Notes: generated by a model not told the origin, from the letters alone. A stretch of 64,000 bases of DNA from Aquarana catesbeiana (GCF_042186555.1 NC_133324.1:221141145-221205144), one strand, 5' to 3'. Positions 21,216 through 33,452 are shown, numbered from the stretch's first letter. A program made the numbers and translations.

Positions 21216-21884
21216 ACTGTAGAACTATTTGTGTTTAGGGAAGTTTGTATTTTCATTCTGCTGAGTGATAAGAAAAATGTGCTTTGCGTAGCTGTCTTGT
21301 AGATTTTAGCAAGCAGTATTCTATTGCCGAAAAATAAATGAAAAAACTATAGAACAAAATATGATACAGCTCACTTTTATTGAGGAACAAAAGCATCAAC
21401 AGGCAAATCAATAAAACATAGAATCAAAGAAAAAGAGAATTTCTTTCTAGTTTGTGGATCTATCAGGATAACATATTGTCCAGCTTCAAACTGGAGCTGT
21501 TGTCACTTGTTCCTCTGAAATACAATTGAAATAAAAGATGCACAGCATATAGGGAAGAATAATGGCTGCACAAAGCCTGTAGTGCACAAACAAGAACACA
21601 AGAATAACAAAACAATCACTCCAAAGAGGCAGTGTGAAACAATTTGGTCATTAGAGAGTAAATGTATTGCTATAATAAGCAGCAGAAGATGAATGATTCT
21701 ATTTCTCTAGGTTCTCATATGCTATTGAAAGAATGCGGTTTCTTTTAAAGGGAACTACTGTGTATTTTTAAAGTTTTCAGATTGTATAATTTTGTTTGCT
21801 TAAAAATATGTTTTTTTTTGTTAGTTTCTTTGAGTTAAGGCAGTAACAGGGAAGTGATGGAAAGGTATTGGCAGCTGCAGTTTT
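21216..21884. other. No gene recognised
   Basis: AT-rich sequence without long frames. A TTTAAAGGGAACTACTGTG motif near 21746 resembles a T2-like end, but no partner end was found. Confidence 0.35.
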
Positions 21885-22169
21885 TTTTTCTAACAAGCCC
21901 CACCCCCCACCCCAAGGCACATTGTCCCCATGTTGATGGGGACAGGGGCCTCTTCCTCACAACCCTGGGCTGTGGTTGTGGGGGTCTGTTGCAGGGCGCT
22001 TATCAGAATCTGGAAGCCCCCTTTAACAAGGGGTCCCCAAATCCCACCCCCCATGTGAATGAAAATACCCCAAAACATTCACCAAAAATGTGTAAAGAAT
22101 GAATAAAGACAGTACACAATTTTTTGACAAATCCTTTATTAAAAAATAAAAAAGAATGTCCCCCCATTT

Positions 22170-22630
22170 TATTGTGACTGCGACATTATGGCGGACACAT
22201 CGAACAATTTTGACACATTTTTGGAACCATTGGCATTAATACAGTGATCAGTGCGATTAAAAATGCATTGATTACTGTAAAAATGACACTGGAAGTGAAG
22301 GGGTTGACACTAGGGGGCGGTGAAGGGGTTAACTGTGTTCCTTGGGAGGTGATTCTAACTGAAGCGAAAGGGGACTAACTAGAGGAAGTGACGGATTGTG
22401 GTTCCTAGCTAATAGGAACACATGATCTGTCAATCCTGTCAGAACAGAACAGGGAAGTGTGTGTTTACACACATTCCTCCCTGCTCTGTGTCTCCTGCTC
22501 ATGATCACTCGTGGCCGGCAGTCATAGCAAACGTCGGCCATGAGCATCGGCACGCCTGCTATCCGGACCCCACGAGCCAACGTATAGCTACGTGGTTTCC
22601 CGCAGAAGAGCCAACCTGGTCCGGAAGCGG
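22170..22630 (-). mobile_element. Family K repeat fragment
   Basis: Minus-orientation piece of the family described at 13120: GTGACTGCGACATTATGGCG at its left, ACACTAGGGGGCGG in the middle, and an end GGTCCGGAAGCGG next to TTAA at 22631-22634. About half of the element is missing on the left. Confidence 0.75.
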
Positions 22631-23189
22631 TTAACAAGGGGGCTCCCAGATCCCCCCCCATGTGAATGAGTATGGGGTACATTGAACCCCTACTCATTCA
22701 CCAAAAAAAGTTTAAAAATCAAAGAAACACAGTAGACGGATTTTGACAAGTTCTTTATTAAAAAAATAAAAAACAATTAAAAAAAAATCCCCCCAATGTA
22801 GATTCATCGTCAATCACAAGGTCTGCAATGAAGGCTGACCGCCTAATGTCTACTCCGCTGGGTGACAGTACTTAAATAGGTAAGGGGCGGGGCCACCTGG
22901 TGACCTGCTACTTGTGACATCATCGACTCAGCATGCCCCGGTCGGTGATGTCACAAGGGGGCGGGGTCACCCGCTGACATCATTGGGTGACTCTGCTCCT
23001 TAGCTATTTAAGAAATGACAGCTAGAGGAGCAGGTGGTTCGCGGGCAGCGTTCAACGAGGCCAAAGCTGTTTTTTTTCTTTTTTTGGGTGTGGCAGTGCA
23101 GGCAGGTGGCATGGGATGGATCTACATGGAGGGACATTGTTTTTCATTTTTTAATAAAGAAATTGTCACCGCCCACAGACCCCCACAAC

Positions 23190-23490
23190 CACAGCCCAAG
23201 GTTGTGGGGAAGAGGCCCTTGTCCCTATCAAAATGGGGACAAGGTGCTTTGGGGTGGCACCAAAGCACCCCCCGTGTTGAGGGCATGTGGCTTTGTATGG
23301 CTCGGGGGGGCGCTTACTCATCCCCCCTTTCCTAGCCTGCTGTGCTGCATGCTCAGATAAGGGGCTTGTATGGATCTTTGGGGGGACCCCATGCCATTTG
23401 AAAATAAAAAATGGTGTGGGGTTCCCCTTAGAATCCATACCAGACCTGAAGACCTGGTATGGATTGGGGGGGGACTCCGTGCTGTTTTTT
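23190..23490 (+). repeat. G-rich hairpin module, copy 3
   Basis: Includes GGTTGTGGGGAAGAGGCCC, GGGGACAAGGTGCTTTGGGG, then CCATTTGAAAATAAAAAATG between GGGGACCCC and GGGGTTCCCC arms, closing with CCATACCAGACCTGAAG. The inverted arms can form a hairpin of more than 40 bp. Confidence 0.75.
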
Positions 23491-23797
23491 TTCAGGATTT
23501 TCTAAATCCCAGCATTATTTTGTTTACTTTTCAACTGTCAGTGGGGAAGCCCGCTGACAGCTGATGAGTCATTGGTTGTTAAGGACGCGGTGGCTGGCTT
23601 CCTGGCCCACTGCTTAACAACCAGCTATTCTTCACACAGAATTCGAATTGTTTCCAAAATTTGGAATTAGTTAAAAAATTAATAAACAAAATTTAACAAA
23701 AACAGAACTAAACGAATTCCAAAAGGAAATTAAATTAGTAACCTAAGGAATATATTCGAAAGGAAACAAGTTTTTTTCCATTCTGCACATGTCTATT

Positions 23798-24552
23798 GTA
23801 CAGTAAAACTATTTTTTTTTTTTTTAGTCTTAGATAGAGTGGTGAGAGCGCTGTAAGGTTTTTATTGATGTGTGTTCCTGCTAAGGAGAATCACTGTCTA
23901 TTTGGTGATCAGTGTCCATAGGACTGAAAGTAAGAAAATTCCTCACTTTGGAGAGATTTTTTCTTACTTCCTGTAGTGTCTATAAGACAGGAAGTGAGGG
24001 AAAATCTTCCCAATTGCAAACAGATTGCAAAAAAAACTGACTTAGTTTTTACTCATTCTATACTCTGATTGAAATGAAAAAAAGTTTTAGTTTTAGATAT
24101 ACAATAAGTATGTCTTTCAGTTTGACTCTTTTGCTGCCACCGATGTATGGCATATGTCAGTAGCAGTGGGGGTTTTATATCTGACAAGCTGACAGGTGGA
24201 AGCAATCGGCCCTGCCCATATTTTCCAGGCTCCGCTGTCCCACCTGCAGACCCAGGACTAGCATAGTGGGTGCTGCTGGATAGAGAAGAGGGAAACCAGA
24301 TAAGTCAATTCACTATTTTCTAACTAGTAAGAACCCAAAAGCGATGGGTAATACATCACTTCTGGGCTCAACTATCAGATCTGTGCTCCATTAGCTTCAA
24401 GCAAGTGAAACATCTGAAACCTCTGATGTCTCACTAAGAAAACCTGTCACAACAATGAAGTATCACATAGGGGACTTTTGCTCCCTGATGTGATAAAAAA
24501 AAAAGTTTTAACTTTTAAAAATAAATTTAGTCCCCTTCTGGCAGTTAAAGCG
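23798..24552. other. No gene recognised
   Basis: AT-rich sequence with a short inverted pair around TTCTTACTTCCTGTAGTG and a poly(T) run at 23810. No frame or element I can name. Confidence 0.35.
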
Positions 24553-24556
24553 TTAA

Positions 24557-24870
24557 AGCAGAACTCCAGGTAGGTGAAAGAAAATCTAGATGGGGTGCAG
24601 CACGGTGCGGCGGCAATAACACACAGTCCAAGTGTAATGAAAGAACTTTTATTGAAATAATGCAATTCACAATAAACCCAGTGGAAAGACAACCCAATTG
24701 GAACACTCACAGGTCCAAGAGCATGTATAGAGCAGGTTTCAGTTGAAGTGATAGAGACTGTTAGGATGGGCAGAATGCAGGCTGGCCATCTCGTGCCCAA
24801 GCGGGAAGATGTTTAGAGAAGTTGCAAGCCCTACCCTTTACCTCTTCATCAGAAACCTTCCCTGCCACTA
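24557..24870 (-). mobile_element. PLE-like untranslated fragment beside a TTAA end
   Basis: It begins beside TTAA (24553-24556) with AGCAGAACTCCAGG, a T2-like end. From about 24590 the sequence has AACTTTTATTGAAATAATGC then AACACTCACAGGTCC, a layout shared with 25380-25445 and with the palindromic element at 53160-53240. At 24846-24852 the minus strand carries CTGATGA followed by AGAGGTAAAGGG, comparable with the centre of that palindrome. No coding sequence. Confidence 0.4.
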
Positions 24871-25339
24871 GTTCTGCCCCTAGCAGGCAGGGTATCTATC
24901 CCTACTCTACTCATTCTCAAAAATGTGTGCCAAGCCTGGGAGCCAGGGCCTTAAGTAGGCTCTGCCTAAACCAAGATGGCTGCTGAAGTCACATGGGGTG
25001 GCAGCATTCAATGGGACAGCTTCCTCGGTGACCCAGGAAATCATAGAGAAGCCATGTTCTTCTTGACTTCCCCTCCAACTGCAATGCTGCCGCAGAAGAG
25101 CGCCACCTGCAGTGGAGAAAGTAGACTGTACCTGCCTACAAAGAGGTAAGGGGAAATCTTTCAGTGGGGACCCCTGTTCTATTTAATGCATGGATGCACC
25201 TGACATACTTTTGACTGCTGCATTCTGTAATCTGTACTTTGCATACTCCTGACTAGGGATGGGCCAAAGAGACCCCTGTTGGGTTCCTACCAGAACTTAC
25301 GAACACCGCAAGTCAATAGGACCCGAACGTCAAAAATCA
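24871..25339. other. No gene recognised
   Basis: Non-repetitive by eye; no open frame beyond about 60 codons and no element ends. Confidence 0.35.
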
Positions 25340-25740
25340 AAAGTGCCCATATAGGGATAAAAGGCAAGAAGCGCCAATCTAAGTGCAGTATCATAAATGA
25401 CTTTATTAAAATATATAAAAGCAACAGCCAAATGGCTACTCACAGGAACAAAGTGAAATACAGGCAAACAAGGACATGTAGCTGGTCCAGGGACGTCATC
25501 TCAGATGTTAATGGAGGTTCACGGTGCAGGCTCCAGACTGAGTGGTCACGGCGCTAGGAAGAGAGTGTGCAGGCGGTCTGTGGTGTAGAAAGTCTCCGCT
25601 GTGGGTGCTGGACTATAAGGAAGATGGTGAAGTCCGGGTGTCCGCAAAGAGAGCCGGCATCTAGTCGGACACCGGAAGGAGAAAAGACCAGTTTCCTCCT
25701 TCTGGTCCTGGCTTTCGGTGCCCGACTAGATGTAGATCTA

Positions 25741-25800
25741 TATATATATATATCTATATATATATATATAGATATATATATATCTATATATCTATGTACC
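25741..25800 (+). repeat. (TATATATC)n microsatellite
   Basis: About 60 bp alternating tatata and tctata/gatata; strongly hairpin-prone. Confidence 0.9.
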
Positions 25801-26924
25801 TTTGGACAAACCAGTCATAGGTGTCCTAGTGTGGCAATCTCGAACAGGGGATACAATATAAGATAGCAAGACTGTATATAGCCATATAACTTTCATATAG
25901 ACAAAAAGGTTCTTCCAACCAAAAAGGTCAAAAACGGAGGCTTGGCTATACCCCAAGTATGGTTCACAAAACACGATCCAAATTGGATTGCTGTAATCCA
26001 AAACACATTCTAAAATAGAGGAGATATAGATGAGTAAAATGGACCTTGAGAAAACCCTTACGTTTATTTGGAAAAGATAGTGGAATGTCAGTATATAAAA
26101 GAACTTACTGTAGGACGAATAGTATGGTCAATATCCCCTGGGAGAGAGCAAAAACGCTCTTCAGCTTGTAGTGGATGGATGGAGAAAAATATAGCTCCAT
26201 TTGGCGCCAAAAATTCCTGACGGAGAATTTGCTCCAAAGCAACTGAACAAATGAGATGATCCACTGGGTGACACGTCATAAGGCGGCGTCACAGGGGAGT
26301 CTTTAACTTCCGCCGTCACCAGCGTCCTAAGACGCATTGACATCATAACAAAAAGACGTCAACATCAAAGGCATCAGCCACAGCGCTCACATGGCGCACA
26401 GTACAACCCGGAAGCAAGGGTAAGAAACACACAGCGGCGACACTGGCGATCCCGCCCACATCAGCAAAAGTATTCCGAAGCACACAAATAAATCCAAACA
26501 GAACACCGGCATCCCCATTGAGCATCAAACACAGGATACATACACAGAATGTGATCCTTAATAGAGCCACATGATAAACAAAATCAGAAAGGAGTGCCCC
26601 CATAGAAAATAAGAGGAAAATTGGGCTAAGTTGTAACCCCTGCAAGGAAACCCCTACGAACATACTATGTGCCACAAAGATCATCATGGATTATAGTGCC
26701 TATCATACTGACATGTTCCAACATCACAAAACGAAAAGAAAAAAATATACAATAAATTTAATATACAAAGAGCTAGGATTACTGTTTGCCAATAGGTATA
26801 TATAGTATATATTAACATAGTTATATAGCAACACACATTGTATACGTTTGTTTCTACACAAGATATAAGTATCAAAATATCATTAAATGCATGATAGAAA
26901 TGTTTTTTTCTTTTATACAAAACA

Positions 26925-26988
26925 AAACAAAACAAAAAAAAAAGAAAAAGAAAAAAAGAAAAAACAAAACAAAAAACAAAAAAAAATC
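26925..26988 (+). repeat. A-rich simple repeat
   Basis: AAAAC and AAAAAG-type units over about 65 bp. Confidence 0.85.
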
Positions 26989-27165
26989 ATGATATACATC
27001 ATGTATATCCTGTATATATGATTTTTAATGTTTCCTTTTTTGCATTACATGTATATTTATATTTACGCTTTAATAAATGTTAGGATATTTTTCTACATCT
27101 CTTTTGTTTACTGTGCCTTTAAAGTCCGACCTTGGGTTTCCTCCTTTTTGCACTTTCATAATTTC

Positions 27166-27249
27166 TTCAGTGTTGTCACATGAAAAGATATAATAAAATA
27201 TTTACAAAAATGTGAAGGGTGTACTCACTTTGGTGAGATACTGTACAAG
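27166..27249 (+). mobile_element. Tc1 family A terminal fragment
   Basis: CAGTGTTGTCACATGAAAAG through to GAGATACTGTA matches 955-1021. Only this end remains, with no transposase. It abuts a Harbinger-like MITE. Confidence 0.85.
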
Positions 27250-27259
27250 CAAACACTAA

Positions 27260-27623
27260 GGGCACTTTCACACTGGGTCAAGGGGGGTGTCATATTTGCG
27301 GCACTTTTTGGATGCTAGCGGGGCACTTTTAACCCTCGCTACCGGGTGAAAAAGGGTAAAAAGTGGCAGCAAAGCGCCCGCTAAGCGCGGCGCTTTGCCG
27401 GCGCTGCCCATTGATTTCAAGGGCAGGGGCGCTTTAGGGGCGATGTATACACTGCTTCTAAAGCGCCCCAAAGAAGCTGCAGGACTTTTTTAAGTGTCCT
27501 GTCAGCGCACCGCTCCAGTGTGAAAGTACTCAGGATTTCACATTGGAGTGACAGGAGAGGCGCTTTACAGGCACTATTTTTAGCTATATAGCACCTGTAA
27601 AGTGCCTCAGTGTGAAAGTAGCC
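27260..27623 (+). mobile_element. PIF/Harbinger-like MITE, TAA target duplication
   Basis: Ends GGGCACTTTCACACTG and, inverted, GGCTACTTTCACACTG, flanked by TAA at 27257-27259 and 27624-27626. A 3-bp TWA duplication and a GG-starting end are typical of PIF/Harbinger. Internally it has many GCGCTTT motifs. Non-coding. Confidence 0.75.
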
Positions 27624-28014
27624 TAAGGTGTTAAATGCCATTGATTCCAGAAGCACCAGCCTGCAGATATTGAGCTGTAAAAAGTTAACCATATATGTAA
27701 ACAGCAGTGTACATGTGTCCATTGATGCAGAGAAGAAAAGCAAAGTCCTCCCCTAGCACCAAGGACACAGAGAGTTAGGCGCCTTTCACATGGACGGCTA
27801 TTCTGCCACAGTTAAAAGCATGTTTTTTTTTCTGTGAAATTCAAGACTCCAGGCACAGCGATCAGCTGCATTTGTACAGTGGGATTAGCTGCGGTTGCGA
27901 TTAGCTGCGGTTGCGTTTAGCTGCAGTTTGCCATTTCCATAGCAACCCGACAGGGTACCGACTCGTATTGAACGGGGATCTGACTTGGATCCCCACCAAT
28001 GCCAGGCACTGTTT

Positions 28015-28205
28015 GGTATGAATCTTGAGGGGGAACTCCACGCCAAATTTTAAATAAAAAACTGGCATGGGTTCCCCCTCAAAATCCATACCAGACCCTT
28101 ATCCGAGCACGCAGCCCGGTCGGTCAGGAAAGGGGGTGGGGACGAGCGAGCGCCCCCCCCCCCCCGAACCGTACCAGGCCGCATGCCTTCAACATGGGAG
28201 GGGCA
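28015..28205 (-). repeat. G-rich hairpin module, copy 4
   Basis: GGGGGAACTCCACGCC and TGGGTTCCCCCTCAAAATCC arms around AAATTTTAAATAAAAAACTG, then CATACCAGACCCTTATCCG and a run of 14 C at about 28154. Same arrangement as 14220-14480. Confidence 0.75.
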
Positions 28206-28263
28206 ACAGCAGGGGGCAGGAAATAACACAATGTCGGATGCCAAAGTTGGATGGTTAGGACAA

Positions 28264-28323
28264 GGATCCGACTTTGATCCTACTTCAATGATAGTCAATG
28301 GGCTGAAGTAGGATCAAAGTCGG
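28264..28323 (+). repeat. 22-bp-stem hairpin
   Basis: GATCCGACTTTGATCCTAC and its complement GTAGGATCAAAGTCGGACC flank a loop of about 15 bp. Probably part of a MITE. Confidence 0.75.
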
Positions 28324-28484
28324 ACCAAAGTAGTACAGGGAGCATTTTCAAAGTCGGACCGACTTGTGTCGGACCAGTTAAGACGGCTCCCATAGGGAAA
28401 CATTAATTTTCACATGTCATGTGACATGAGCTCCCAATGTTGGAGCATTTGTCGGACCATTGTGAACCCAGCCTCAGACTATTC

Positions 28485-28716
28485 CCTGGACTCAGCCTGC
28501 CTTATTACCTGGACCGTCTTAGAACCACACTATCTGTCTTCTAAACTGCAAGTAGTCTGTTATTTGCTCTGTTCGCGTTTGCCCTAGTGTGGTGGCCAGG
28601 CACTATAGCATTGTGTATAAGTCCTGGGGGGCAACCAAGTACCAGTAGGCCTGCTTGTCTTAAAGGAAAGGGGCCACCTGCATTGAGGTAGACGTGACAT
28701 TCGTGACAGGTTGGCA
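28485..28716 (+). other. Possible LTR fragment
   Basis: The stretch CTGGACTCAGCCTGCC through GACATTCGTGACA has the look of the end of a frog gypsy LTR, followed by TTGGCATCTGTTGG, which could be a primer-binding site. No partner LTR or coding region was found, so this stays weak. Confidence 0.25.
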
Positions 28717-29786
28717 TCTGTTGGTCTTGGGGATGGGCTCTGCTGCAAATTGTGCAGTTTTTAAATATTATGACTCCCACTACAGTCTCAAATTTGATGA
28801 TCGATGTAATACCTTGATTTTTTTTTTTTTAAGTGAAATAATTAACTTAAAACTCTAGCTTCAACATGACATATTAACATAACTAAACTGAATTTGCAAC
28901 ATTGCAAATGGAAGTTAGTTAAAAATTTTAGCAGCCAGCAAATAGGGCTTCATGCTCCTTGTCGCATGATGTCTATTGCCTCATGCATGTGTCCTACTTC
29001 TTAATCTAGGGGGTCAACAATGCCAAGAGTTAGTGAAAGCAGGGGTCCGTCATCCTGAGATAATTCTGAAAATCATCTGAATTATTCTCCTGGAGCTCCC
29101 GCAGCAAAGGCATATGACATAATTGGTCACGATTAATAAAGCAACCAATTTTTGGTCTAAGAACTCCTCCTCCTGTTCCTGGATTGGACTTGGGTCAAAG
29201 CAATAACTCCAAGGCCAATAATAAATAACACATTATCTCCTCCTTCAGCAACATGTCTGGTTGACGAACAGCCATTCAGAAGCGAACTGAAAAGCTCAAA
29301 ATGAAAAGCGCGAACTGAAAAGTGCAAAATGAAAAGCGCTAAATTAAAAGTGCAAAATGAAAATCGCAAATCAACACTCACTGAACTTCTACATGTAATT
29401 AGAAATGTGGTGGCGCTAAAGAGCTGAAAAACCAAGTAGTACGTCAGTACATTCGTGTTTCTTGGCCGACAATTCCTTGCTGTTTGTATGCAAGACAAAA
29501 TCCAGGCACACGCCTTCAGACAAAAGTCCGAGGTTTTTTCTGTGGAAAATCAGATTATGTGTACAAGGCTTTATTCTAAAGGAATCCATGTGTGTTTCTC
29601 TGTGCCCCTGTGGAAAAGTGAGTCTAATGGGAGTAGTTTCATAATTATCAATCAGCTGTGCACCTGGCGGGGCACTAATGATGAAATCTGCAGGGCCTGT
29701 ATCCCTTTAGATGTGTTCCTATTGGGAGTATCTCACCAAAAATTACATTTTTTGTTGCAGGGGATGGCTGAAATCTGACTTGCATC
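28717..29786. other. No gene; short AAAG-rich minisatellite
   Basis: At 29283-29370 about six degenerate units of GAACTGAAAAGTGCAAAATG occur. The rest shows no named element, although ACAAAAGTCCGAGGTTTTTT near 29521 is MITE-like. No convincing open frame. Confidence 0.4.
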
Positions 29787-29789
29787 TTA

Positions 29790-30041
29790 GGGGGTTATTT
29801 ACAAAAGGCAAATCCACTTTGCACTTCAAGTGCACTGCAAGTGCACTTGGAAGTGCAGTCGCTGTAAATCCGAGGGGGACATGCAAGGAGAATAAAAATC
29901 AGCATTTTAGCTTGCACATAATTGGATGATAAAATCAGCAGAGCTTCCCTTTATTTCAGATCTACCCCTCAGATTTACAGCGACTGCACCTCCAAGTGCA
30001 CTTGTAGTGCAAAGTCGATTTGCCTTTCGTAAATAACCCCC
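29790..30041 (+). mobile_element. Harbinger-like MITE
   Basis: Ends GGGGGTTATTTACAAAAGGC and, inverted, GGGGGTTATTTACGAAAGGC. The left flank is TTA (29787-29789), the right TTG (30042-30044), consistent with a once-identical 3-bp TWA duplication. 252 bp, with inner inverted AAGTGCACTTG motifs. Confidence 0.75.
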
Positions 30042-30549
30042 TTGGTGTAGACTTCTGGGAAAATCGGTAAACCAATCACACAAACAAAAAATTATGTTTC
30101 TGAGGGACATTCTGAACACATTTTGTGTATAGAACACCTCCAGGTAGCTATATTGCATTGCATTTTCAGAAAATTACAGAGCTTCAGATTGAAAAGGAAA
30201 GGTAATTTTTAATAACATTCAATTACAATATGATTTTGTCGCAATTGTATGTATTATTTTTTCTTTATTTGCTTTTTTTTTTAAGTGGAGTTACCCTTTA
30301 AGCTTTTCTGGTTCACTTGCTAAACAAGATGGTGACCTGCCCAAATCTCAGAAAACAGTATTACCAGTCTGGCTGAGAATTAAGCCAGAGGGCTTTCACA
30401 CTGGGATTGCAGATGAGGCTTTTTTTCAGACAATTTACAGGCATTATTTTTAGCACCTGAAAAACGCCTCCAGTATGAAAGGGGTCTCATTGTATCCCAA
30501 CAGGACATGTTTTTGTTTTTTTTGTAGTAGGTCAGGTGATCTGACATTG
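30042..30549. other. Fragments of MITE ends, no gene
   Basis: At 30282-30302 AAGTGGAGTTACCCTTTAA is a T2-like right end next to TTAA. At 30390-30487 GGGCTTTCACACTGGG and CCAGTATGAAAGGGG form a ~100-bp Harbinger-like pair. No open frame of note. Confidence 0.45.
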
Positions 30550-30571
30550 GTCACAGCCTTACTACCTAGCA

Positions 30572-31201
30572 ATGCAAGATCCAGGCACACGTAAGATGGG
30601 TTGCACCCAGAGGGCTGATATCAGGTATATTCTACCCACTAACTCACTCACTGCCCAAGAAATTACCAATCACTTCAAAGACAAGATTGATGCAATTCCT
30701 GAGGACATCTCCACTGTGCGTACATCTTCCCCACCCAACATACCTGGCCTAACAGCACATTCAACATTCTCCTCCTTTGAATTGGCTACTACTGAAGAGG
30801 TTACAAAACTTTTCTTAGATGCCCACCTAACCAATTGTCCCTTGGATCCTGTTCCCTCACAACTACTAAGGTCACTCTCTTATTCTATCCTAAGCTCCCT
30901 TACTCATATCTTCATTCTCTCCCTCTCTAGTGGCACCTTCCCCTCCCCTCTAAAACATGCGCAGATCACTCCCATACTTAAAAAGCCCTCACTGGACCCC
31001 AGCAATCTAAACAACTTAAGACCCATCTCATTGCTCCCATTCACCTCTAAACTTCTAGAACGCTTAGTCTACAACAGTCTTAGCTCCTACCTCAGTGAAA
31101 ATAACCTTCTTGACCCATTACTCTCATTACGCTCTGTTCTTGGACTCCTTTTCTTGGACCCCTTTTCTTCTCTATCTACACCTCCTCCATTGGTCACTTG
31201 A
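30572..31201 (+). pseudogene. L2 reverse transcriptase, amino part
   Basis: The 209-codon frame includes the pre-RT block CPLDPVPSQLL, then TFPSPLKHAQITPILKKPSL and LRPISLLPFTSKLLERLVY (RT motifs 1 and 2). Shortly after ENNLLDPLLS the frame jumps to LRSVLGLLFLDPFSS, losing the region that should carry the QSGFR block, the first catalytic Asp and much of the palm. The deletion is roughly a hundred codons. Confidence 0.85.
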
Positions 31202-32076
31202 TTACTGACCACGGCTTCCAATACCACTTATACGCCGATGACACCCAAATCTATCTGTCTACTCCTCACCTCACTCCTTCAGTCTCCTCTCGCATTACTA
31301 ACTTACTAACTGACATATCAGCATGGATGTCGCACCACTTCCTTAAGCTAAATCTCTCTAAAACTGGGCTATTAATATTCCCCCCTGCACATGCCCCCCT
31401 CCATGACTTTTCCATCAAAATCAACAATGCAACCATCAGGCCCTCCCCTCACGCCAGGTTACTAGGTGTAATCCTAGACTCTGACTTGTCATTTCAGCCC
31501 CAAGTCCAATCGTTGTCAAAAGTTTGTAGAATTCACCTCCGTAACAACTCTAAAATTCGCCCCTTTTTAACAAATGAAACCACCAAGCTCCTCATTCACT
31601 CCCTTGTTATCTCTCGCCTTGACTATTGCAACTCCCTTCTCATTGGCCTGCCTCTCCATAGGCTATCCCCTCTTTAGTCTATCATGAATGCTGCTGCCAG
31701 ACTTATCCACCTTACCAACCGCTCATTGTCTGCCAACCCTCTCCTCCAATCTCTACACTGGCTCCCAATCACCCAGCGAATTCAATTCAAAATACTAACC
31801 ACAACATACAAAGCCATTCACAACTCTGCCCCAAGCTACATCACCAATCTTGTCTCCAAATATCACCCAAATTGTCCCCTCCGCTCTTCTCAAGACCTCC
31901 TACTCTCAAGCTTTCTCGTCTCCTCCTCCCATGCTCATCTCCAGGATTTCTCCAGAGCCTCTCCCATCCTCTGGAACTCGCTACCTCCACTGGTCCGGCT
32001 ATCCCCTACTCTTGCTACCTTTAGGCGATCCCTGAAAACTCATCTCTTCAGGGAAGCCTATCATATCTCCAATTAA
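31198..32076 (+). pseudogene. L2 reverse transcriptase, carboxy part
   Basis: In a frame shifted from the previous block. It begins with YHLYADDTQIY, the intact catalytic box, and runs through LGVILDSDLSF, SRLDYCNSLLIGLP, MNAAARLI and WLPITQRIQFKILTTTYKA to FREAYHISN, the usual L2 carboxy end. One in-frame TAG at 31675-31677 interrupts it. With the upstream deletion and frameshift the gene is non-functional. Confidence 0.85.
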
Positions 32077-32280
32077 TCTCCTACCACTTCCATCAGCTCA
32101 TTCCCCACAGTTACAAACTTTTGTACCACCTGCCCCACCCTATTAGATTGTAAGCTCTTCTGAGCAGGGCCCTCTTAATCTTCTTGTATTTTATTGTATT
32201 GTAACTGTATTGTCTCCTTTTATTTTGTAAAGCACTGTGTAAACTGTTGGCGCTATATAAATCCTGTATAATAATATTCT

Positions 32281-33452
32281 GAAGTTGTTGTGCACAGTGA
32301 AAATGTAAATGACATGGTTGGGGCCCTGAGAATGGAATGATTGCCGCAGAAAGGTAGGCACGAAATTGTCAGGAATGACAGGAATAATTTCAGATAGAAA
32401 TTACTATCTTGGGGCCACAGGGGGAACTCCTCGCCCCTGCGGGGCAGTTTATGATGAATGTATTTATAATTTTTGCAAAGTGATAGGTGTGTGTGTTAAT
32501 CATTCCTAGTACAAATGAAAGGGTCCAAAGAAAGAGTACATTTAGCTTTATAGGGGCAGTTTTTCACAGCTGGAACTGGAGCTGACAGGAGGAGAGAGCA
32601 CAGTGAAAGAACGATAAGCCCATCAGCAAGCTTCCACTGAGATCAGTGAGATATAAGATAAGCATATTTAGATTGGTCCAAGCGAAACCAATGTAACTAA
32701 GCAATAAAAAAATATACCTAAACTTCAGATTTAACCTAGAACTAGCCTGACTGCAAAGTTATGACATGCAATTATCAAAAAAATGTAGGTTTTATTTCAA
32801 AGCTAATTTTTCAAAGAATGCCTATTTTTAGCATTGCAGTAGACAAACCTGTTCACACTACAGGTCACAGAACTGCTCGGGATTAAGATGAAAGCCTGAC
32901 TTGTTCAACAGTCTATCTGCCTTATGTGGATTATTGCTGCACTACTTCACTTGCTTTTACAGAAAGCCTAGTGCTGCTTGAGTTATGTGTCATGCATGAC
33001 CCCATTCCCATCTGTTTATACTGCTTGATTCAATGGTGCATAGTTAAAGCAAACATACAATATTACTCACAAGGAAAAAAATATATAAAAATACAGACAC
33101 TTGAAGTTGTGGTGCTGACAGTCTTTATTGGAATAACATGAAAATGTGTCATGTTGTGTAGTGGGTGAGTTAAAATAGATCTGCTAGTAATTTGATAACA
33201 TTAACTGGAGCATTTGTTTTTTGAGAGGGAGTGAAGCATGTCTGGATTGTGTATATCAGAATCTTAAGGTGTTATATAAGCCCTACTACGCAGATCATTC
33301 AGCTCATGCTGAAAACATGAGCACATCTTAAACATAATAATTTACATTATTTGGTTTAGGGACTACATACTGCAAGCAATACATACAGTATATATATGTA
33401 TCAATTAAAACTGAAGTTCAGACACTAAAAAACTTTTGAAAGACATACAATA
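32281..33452. other. No gene recognised
   Basis: About 1.2 kb of AT-rich sequence without visible repeats or long frames. Confidence 0.35.

Larger units (their letters stand above)
21885..23797 (+). mobile_element. MITE mosaic with G-rich modules and hAT-like right end
   Basis: A mosaic. It holds a partial G-rich module (21897-22080), a family K fragment (22170-22630), two short duplicated stretches with AATAAAGACAGTACAC-like and AAACACAGTAGACGG-like sequence before TTTATTAAAAAATAAAAAA, a GC-rich part with direct repeats around GGCGGGGTCACC, a full G-rich module (23190-23490) and an A/T-rich end with GAATTC repeats closing at GCACATGTCTA (about 23797). The last motif resembles the end of a frog hAT family. 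Boundaries are approximate. Confidence 0.45.
25340..27110 (-). other. Retroelement-like untranslated mosaic, unclassified
   Basis: The left part (25380-25450) shares the layout TTTATTAAAATATATAAAAG then GGCTACTCACAGGAAC with the PLE-like fragments at 24640 and 53195. A hairpin pair lies at about 25647 and 25723 (GCATCTAGTCGG and GACTAGATG). A tatatatc microsatellite spans 25741-25800. Then comes AT-rich sequence with GGCGCCAAAAATTCC near 26202 and an A-rich tract at 26925-26988. No protein domain was found. A PLE or LINE untranslated region is my best guess, with little certainty. Confidence 0.3.
27627..28480. other. MITE-like mosaic with hairpins
   Basis: From about 27777 (GGCGCCTTTCACATGG) to about 28480 (TTGTGAACCCAGCC) the ends look loosely inverted, suggesting another Harbinger-like MITE. 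Inside lie the G-rich module (28015-28205) and a clean 22-bp-stem hairpin at 28264-28323. No gene. Confidence 0.4.
30550..32280 (+). mobile_element. L2-clade LINE, internally deleted
   Basis: Contains the L2-type reverse transcriptase described below, then a 3' tail with GTAAAGCACTGTGTAAAC, GGCGCTATATAAATCC and ATAATAATA, which is the usual L2 end. The 5' end is truncated. There is no poly(A), as expected for L2. Confidence 0.85.

Noticed and set aside
28541..28780. Minus-strand frame with several Cys pairs (CTICS, CHEC), possible zinc finger or DIRS-type protein
   Set aside because: 79 codons only, no matching downstream domains, and the plus strand looks more like an LTR fragment.
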